Assembly (NCBI GenBank): GCA_030550275.1
Contig: JAUQPR010000004.1
Span: forward strand, 112,707 to 176,706
DNA length: 64,000 nt
Direction of reading: 5' to 3'
Source: Bacteroidota bacterium
GTDB lineage: Bacteria > Bacteroidota > Ignavibacteria > Kapaibacteriales > HRBIN21
Shown: piece by piece, positions 60,318-64,000 of the stretch
How the letters are laid out: every line of letters begins with the position of its first letter
Position numbering within the stretch: position 1 is the first letter of the stretch
Made by a program: the position numbers and the translations under genes
The notes under the pieces: generated by a model
Told to the model about the DNA's origin: nothing
The model's input: the letters and a program-made list of their open reading frames with translations, nothing else
The model's database searches: none

Positions 60318-62875
60318 AGCCCAGGGATGGTGCGCTCCTCGTACTTGAACTCGCGCAGCGGGGAGGCTTTCGGGGCAAAGCGCAGGTAATAGCCTCGGAA
60401 CAGCCCGAGCGGATACCACTGGAAGCGCAGCTCCCAGCAGTGGAGATCGCGCGACACCTCGACAATTGGTGCCAGGAGCTCCCGCGTTCGCAGGTCTATA
60501 CTTCCGCTCAGGCGGAAGTTCCAGTACCTGCCGAGCTGGAATTGCCCATCGAGTGCAAGCGCCGCATTCTGCGTTCGCTGCCCGCGCAGCGGCTCATCCA
60601 TCGAGAGTGACAGTGTGGCACCCAGACGCCAGCCCAGGCGAATCGAGAGGGGGAGGTCGGAGCTATCGGCAAACCAATCCTGCTGTGACGGCGCTGCAGC
60701 AACAGAGTCGGCTCGACTGCCTGTGCCCAACCGAAGCTCACCGGAGGCAGCCATCCCCGCTTGGAGCGCTACCCAGGTGAAGCGCAACGGGAAGCGCCCC
60801 CGCTCGAAGAGGAAGCGATTGACGCGCCGCTGCACAGGGACGCCGTCCTGCAGCACCACATCCTCATCGTACAACGTTCCCCGCGCCCGCAGTTGGAGCT
60901 GCACGCTGGTGAGGCTGGGGAAGAGCACCTCAAGGTTGAGATCGCTCCACCGCAGCGAATCCTGGAGCGGTAGGTAGCTGCCGTACAGGTTGACCCGGAG
61001 GAGCTGTATCGGCTCTGGCAGCGGCGCCGTGGGGTCGGCAGGCTTCGGTTTGGCTTCAAAGCCGTTGAGAATGCGGTAGTCCAGCGTTACGCTGCGGCGC
61101 TGTGGAGCAAAGCCTCCGCCATCGAGCGCAAAGCGGCTGTAGCTCTCTTGGCGTCCCGTCCGGGGATCGCGAACGGTGCCGTAGAACTGCGGGAAGGCGG
61201 GAGTATAGGTGAGCGAGATGCCCGGCTCGAGCACATGGCGAAAGGCTTGCATGCCCAGGAGCGGAAGCATGGCGACGCCGTACAGCCGCGTTGACAGCTC
61301 CATCCCGAAGCTGTAGGCGTACTCGCGGAAGAAGCCAGCTTGCGTGCGCGCAACCGAATCCAAGCGCTCAAGCCGCCGGAAATACCACCGCTCGCGGTAC
61401 TGCAGCCGAGGAATCAGGCTGAAGTAGCCCAACCGCGGTAACAGACGCAGCTCCGGATTGTGTTCGACGAAGCTCTGGTGGGTGTAGCCGCTCGCATCCC
61501 GTCGGTAGCTCCAGTTCACACGCGCACGGTAGCCCAGGCTGGTGTTCCGCACCCAATCGGGCAGCCCATAGGCGAAGCGCAACGGAGTCCACTGCGGAAA
61601 TACCAGCGAGAGATTGGGCAGCGAGCCACTGCGCGCACCTGTACTGAGGCTCTGCTCCTGGCGCCCTGAGAGCGAAAGCGATGCCCCGCTCTCGAACACG
61701 TACTCCAGCGCAACCGTCGAGGTAATCTGCTCCAAGAGGCGCTCCCGAAGGTCGGTGGAGACGTTGCGGAAGTAATCCGGCGAGCTCAAGGTCACGTCCG
61801 CTGTGAAGCGCAACTGCGGCGTCAGGCGCTGTTGGTGACGCCATGCAGCGTTCCACTGGCGTTGGAAGGGGGAATCCAGGTTTGGGCGAGTCCATCCCAG
61901 GCTCGCGCTCAGGGAGCCTTCGACCCAGTCCCGAAGGGCATAGCGCGCAAGGCTATGGAAGACCACCCCCTGGCGTGTACGGAGAGTGGTGCGCAGTTGC
62001 ACATCCCAGTAGTCGCTTGCGGCAAAGAAGTAGCCGAGGTCCTGGAGCACCAATTCGCCTCCAGCGCCGAAGAAGAAGGAGGGCGCCAGGATACCAGATT
62101 GCCGCCCTCCGCGGTTGGGGAAGAATAGCCCAAAGGGGAATGCCAGCAGCGGGACATCGGCAACGTAGAGGATGAGCGGGTCGGCAAAGACCCGGTCTCC
62201 CGGCAGCAGCTTCATACGCGGGGAGCAGAAGTAGAAGTGCGGGTGCGGGGCATCGCACGTCGTGTAGCAGCCGTACTGTACGTAGAAGACACCGGGCTCC
62301 ACCTGCTTGATGCGCTCGCCGCGGTAGAAGCCCTCGCCCACCTGTGTTCGGACTGCAGTGACAAGCCCCCGACGGGTGCGGAAGCTGTAGCGCAGGTGCT
62401 CACCGGTGTACTCCTGAGCCCCATCTTGGAACACCGGCGCCCCGACCAGCTCTCCGGAGGAATTCCGATAGCCGCTTGCGCGGAGCTCTTCCTGCTCCAG
62501 CCATAGCTCGATACGCTCGGCAGTGAGCTGCTGCTGCCGATGCCGGAGCCGCGCCTGCCCGAAGAGGATGAGAACCCCACGGAGCGCATCGAACTCCATG
62601 CTATCGCGCGCGCTGAAGATTACCAGGGAATCAACGCCTGCACTGGCTCCCTGGCGTTCGGGGGCGACGGCACCCTGGGGAGCACCGTCCTGCGCTGCTG
62701 TGGGCACTTCACGCCGGGGCTCTGCCAGAGGCTCGGACAACGGCACACTTGGAGCAGGGCGCAGGGTATCGGGAGCAGCCCGCTTCGGGGCGGTCCGGAC
62801 ATCCACCTGTGCCAGCGCCACTGCCGAGGGCAGCAGCAGGAGAAGGAGCTTACTCCAGCACCAAGCGCGGCGCAT
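60314..62875 (-). CDS. lptD: LPS-assembly protein LptD/OstA-like
   Basis: An 853-residue outer-membrane protein. Start ATG 62875 gives signal peptide RRAWCWSKLLLLLLPSAVALAQ. A Pro/Ala-rich linker (25-75) is followed by an OstA/LptA-like jellyroll domain at about 85-200 (SARDSMEFDALRGVLILFGQARL, QLTAERIELWLEQEELRASG), then LptD-type Cys residues in YGCYTTCDAPHPHFYFCSPRMKL near residue 205 and the plug/barrel motif ADVPLLAFPFGLFFPNRGGRQSGILAPSFF in its typical place near residue 245. The rest is barrel. It inserts lipopolysaccharide in the outer leaflet, which implies an LPS-bearing outer membrane. LptE is not seen. It overlaps the upstream lipoprotein-sorting-like gene by 26 bases. Confidence 0.9.
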   Translation of the reverse strand: MRRAWCWSKLLLLLLPSAVALAQVDVRTAPKRAAPDTLRPAPSVPLSEPLAEPRREVPTAAQDGAPQGAVAPERQGASAGVDSLVIFSARDSMEFDALRGVLILFGQARLRHRQQQLTAERIELWLEQEELRASGYRNSSGELVGAPVFQDGAQEYTGEHLRYSFRTRRGLVTAVRTQVGEGFYRGERIKQVEPGVFYVQYGCYTTCDAPHPHFYFCSPRMKLLPGDRVFADPLILYVADVPLLAFPFGLFFPNRGGRQSGILAPSFFFGAGGELVLQDLGYFFAASDYWDVQLRTTLRTRQGVVFHSLARYALRDWVEGSLSASLGWTRPNLDSPFQRQWNAAWRHQQRLTPQLRFTADVTLSSPDYFRNVSTDLRERLLEQITSTVALEYVFESGASLSLSGRQEQSLSTGARSGSLPNLSLVFPQWTPLRFAYGLPDWVRNTSLGYRARVNWSYRRDASGYTHQSFVEHNPELRLLPRLGYFSLIPRLQYRERWYFRRLERLDSVARTQAGFFREYAYSFGMELSTRLYGVAMLPLLGMQAFRHVLEPGISLTYTPAFPQFYGTVRDPRTGRQESYSRFALDGGGFAPQRRSVTLDYRILNGFEAKPKPADPTAPLPEPIQLLRVNLYGSYLPLQDSLRWSDLNLEVLFPSLTSVQLQLRARGTLYDEDVVLQDGVPVQRRVNRFLFERGRFPLRFTWVALQAGMAASGELRLGTGSRADSVAAAPSQQDWFADSSDLPLSIRLGWRLGATLSLSMDEPLRGQRTQNAALALDGQFQLGRYWNFRLSGSIDLRTRELLAPIVEVSRDLHCWELRFQWYPLGLFRGYYLRFAPKASPLREFKYEERTIPGL

Positions 62876-63587
62876 TCTCCGGCAGCGGGAAGGAGAGCGG
62901 CATCCCCAGGCTGGGCTGCCGTGTAAAGTCTTGCAACTCGATGCTGATATCGCCCTGTGGGCTCTGTACAAGGATCCGTTGCGCCACCGGCGGAGACGCC
63001 CTTCGGTGCTCGCGGAGGAACACCCGCACGGGAGCTGCATCGGTGGTGGGGAGTTCGGCATAGTGGAGTGCTCCGCTCTCTGGGTCTACGGCGAGCACAA
63101 CCCCAGAGGAATCGCGCACCACCAGCAATCGGTGCTGAGCATCCCAACCGGTCTGGAGGGCAGCAAGTCGTGGAAGCTCCTGCCGCAGCAGCGCCAGCAG
63201 CAGGGGATAGGGGAGGGTCAACGGAAGCAGTTGCGAGAGCACAGCCGTCGGCGAGCGCCCTTCGAGCACAACGTTGCGCCAGATGTCGTAGAAGACAAAG
63301 CGCTCCGGCCGTGCATACAGCATCCCCACGGGCATGCCCAGAGGTCCATACAGCTCCAGGCGCAGGGAATCCTGCCCCGCTACCACTGCGCGGAAGCTCA
63401 CCCCAAAGGCAAGCTGCGAGGAACGGACACTGCCACGGAGCTGCACCACCGATGCCTCTGCGCTGGAATCGCGCTCCCGCTGCTCCAGCAGCCGTTGCCA
63501 GCTGCTGCGGTCGTCCTTGTTCAAGCCGGGACGAGCTGCACCCCAGAGTGTAACGAGCAGGAAACAGCACAGTGCCGTGCTTCGCAT
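62850..63587 (-). CDS. LolB/DUF4292-like envelope protein
   Basis: A 245-residue exported protein. Signal peptide MRSTALCCFLLVTLWGAARPG, with no lipobox-type Cys at the cleavage point. The mature part has the feel of a LolA/LolB half-barrel: LRGSVRSSQLAFGVSFRAVVAGQDSLRLELYGPLGMPVGML (short parts VVQLRGSVR and LRLELYGPLGMPVG) and a later SIELQDFTRQPSLGMPLSFPLP ending. DUF4292 proteins of Bacteroidota share this pattern. Coupling by overlap to lptD suggests a job in lipid or LPS trafficking to the outer membrane; this is inference. ATG 63587 is the only good start. Confidence 0.72.
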   Translation of the reverse strand: MRSTALCCFLLVTLWGAARPGLNKDDRSSWQRLLEQRERDSSAEASVVQLRGSVRSSQLAFGVSFRAVVAGQDSLRLELYGPLGMPVGMLYARPERFVFYDIWRNVVLEGRSPTAVLSQLLPLTLPYPLLLALLRQELPRLAALQTGWDAQHRLLVVRDSSGVVLAVDPESGALHYAELPTTDAAPVRVFLREHRRASPPVAQRILVQSPQGDISIELQDFTRQPSLGMPLSFPLPENAPRLVLE

Positions 63588-63726
63588 TGGGCTTCGCCCA
63601 CAGTGTTAGCGGTTTTCACGATTTTTGTCGCGCCTTATTGCGCCCCGTCAGCCAAGGGAACTACTCCAAGTGGCGGATGCGTTGATAGGCACGCGTGGAG
63701 ATGTCCCAGCAACCGCATCCTGGACA
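63588..63726. promoter_or_regulatory. Divergent intergenic region
   Basis: 139 bases between the LolB-like gene and the QueD-like gene. A -7-like GATTTTTG lies at 63620-63627 (+), 100 bases from ATG 63727. No riboswitch fold such as preQ1-I was recognised. Confidence 0.35.
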
Positions 63727-64000
63727 ATGGTCTACGTCACCCGGCGCGTGAGCTTCTGCGCCGCTCACCGCCTTTACAATCCCAACTGGTCGGAGGAGCG
63801 CAACTACGCTGTCTTCGACAAATGCAGCAATCCCAACGGACACGGGCACAACTACGTGCTGGAGGTCACCGTTGCCGGGCAGCCCGACCCGGAGACTGGC
63901 TACGTCATCGACCTCAAGGAGCTGGCACGGCTCATCGAGCAGGAGATCCTCTCCAAGGTGGACCACCGCCACCTGAACTACGACGTGGACTTCCTCCAGG
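63727..64000 (+). CDS. 6-pyruvoyl-tetrahydropterin/6-carboxytetrahydropterin synthase (runs off right edge)
   Basis: The first 91 codons of a QueD/PTPS family enzyme. RRVSFCAAHRLYNPNWSEE near residue 6 holds the first zinc His, and FDKCSNPNGHGHNYVLEV near residue 35 the catalytic Cys and the other two zinc His. TGYVIDLKELARLIE near residue 64 and KVDHRHLNYD near residue 80 carry the substrate-binding Asp and the catalytic His. It makes sepiapterin/6-carboxy-tetrahydropterin from dihydroneopterin triphosphate for tetrahydropterin or queuosine synthesis; which one cannot be told from the fragment. ATG 63727 is chosen, though the frame is open upstream for some codons. Confidence 0.93.
   Translation, partial: MVYVTRRVSFCAAHRLYNPNWSEERNYAVFDKCSNPNGHGHNYVLEVTVAGQPDPETGYVIDLKELARLIEQEILSKVDHRHLNYDVDFLQ

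Noticed and set aside
63588..63726. preQ1 or other riboswitch before the QueD-like gene
   Set aside because: No pseudoknot-forming C-rich/A-rich tail or conserved aptamer core could be found by eye.

Overview
The window reads as a chromosome segment from a GC-rich, very compact member of the Bacteroidota/Chlorobiota (FCB) group, probably an Ignavibacteria/Kapabacteria-like lineage. This rests on four or more secreted proteins with type IX secretion (T9SS) C-terminal sorting domains, a PorD/DUF4835 gene, DUF4397 and HhH-barrel outer-membrane proteins of Bacteroidota type, fused 2-oxoacid:ferredoxin oxidoreductase, and a recurring upstream element TAnnTTTG that matches the published Bacteroidota -7 promoter box. 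The exact genus cannot be read from the sequence. No phage, insertion sequence, CRISPR array or restriction system was seen, and no gene-free stretch exceeds about 175 bases.

Layout. 1-6.6 kb: edge-truncated glycosyltransferase, a T9SS-exported PNGase F-like amidase, korBA and a divergent FAD oxidoreductase that probably serves the same ferredoxin pool. 6.7-20.4 kb: surface polysaccharide genes (rfbB, wecC, wecB, an outer-membrane polysaccharide export protein, family 2 glycosyltransferases, a polyprenyl-phosphate sugar transferase, a glycosyltransferase fused to a transferase remnant), interrupted by accA, a DedA-like protein and an RsuA-like protein, and closed by a short NeuB-type synthase. 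20.4-28.5 kb: T9SS Asp-box protein, then a metal-uptake operon (DtxR/MntR-type regulator, binding protein, ATPase, two permeases, one carrying a DtxR-like tail), then a VWA membrane protein. 28.5-37.7 kb: tRNA-Pro(CGG) with its own promoter and terminator, prfA, lipoprotein, subtilase, panB, a heme-motif lipoprotein, succinate-semialdehyde dehydrogenase. 37.8-50.5 kb: envelope genes (T9SS adhesin, three barrel-like outer-membrane proteins, porD), mreB, and a large peptidase/propeller/Omp85 protein. 50.6-64 kb: E2 acyltransferase with two nearly identical lipoyl domains, OmpA with thrombospondin type 3 repeats, archease-rtcB, rpmB, dppBC-like permeases, an outer-membrane protein, lptD with an upstream LolB/DUF4292-like gene, and an edge-truncated QueD/PTPS.

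Gene organisation is extremely tight: co-directional genes overlap by ATGA, and convergent genes overlap or nearly touch, five pairs by exactly four bases sharing CTAA or TTAG. Most transcription units begin 22-44 bases downstream of a TAnnTTTG-type box, which helped decide several start codons.

I did not find a convincing wholly new system. The best leads are: the metal operon in which the free regulator has lost a metal-ligand His that the permease-fused copy keeps; the glycosyltransferase fused to a catalytically gutted phosphoglycosyltransferase; the RsuA-like protein with Thr at the catalytic Asp; three G-poor tracts, each preceded by GTTATTGCA inside barrel-protein genes; and the single-chain peptidase/propeller/Omp85 protein.
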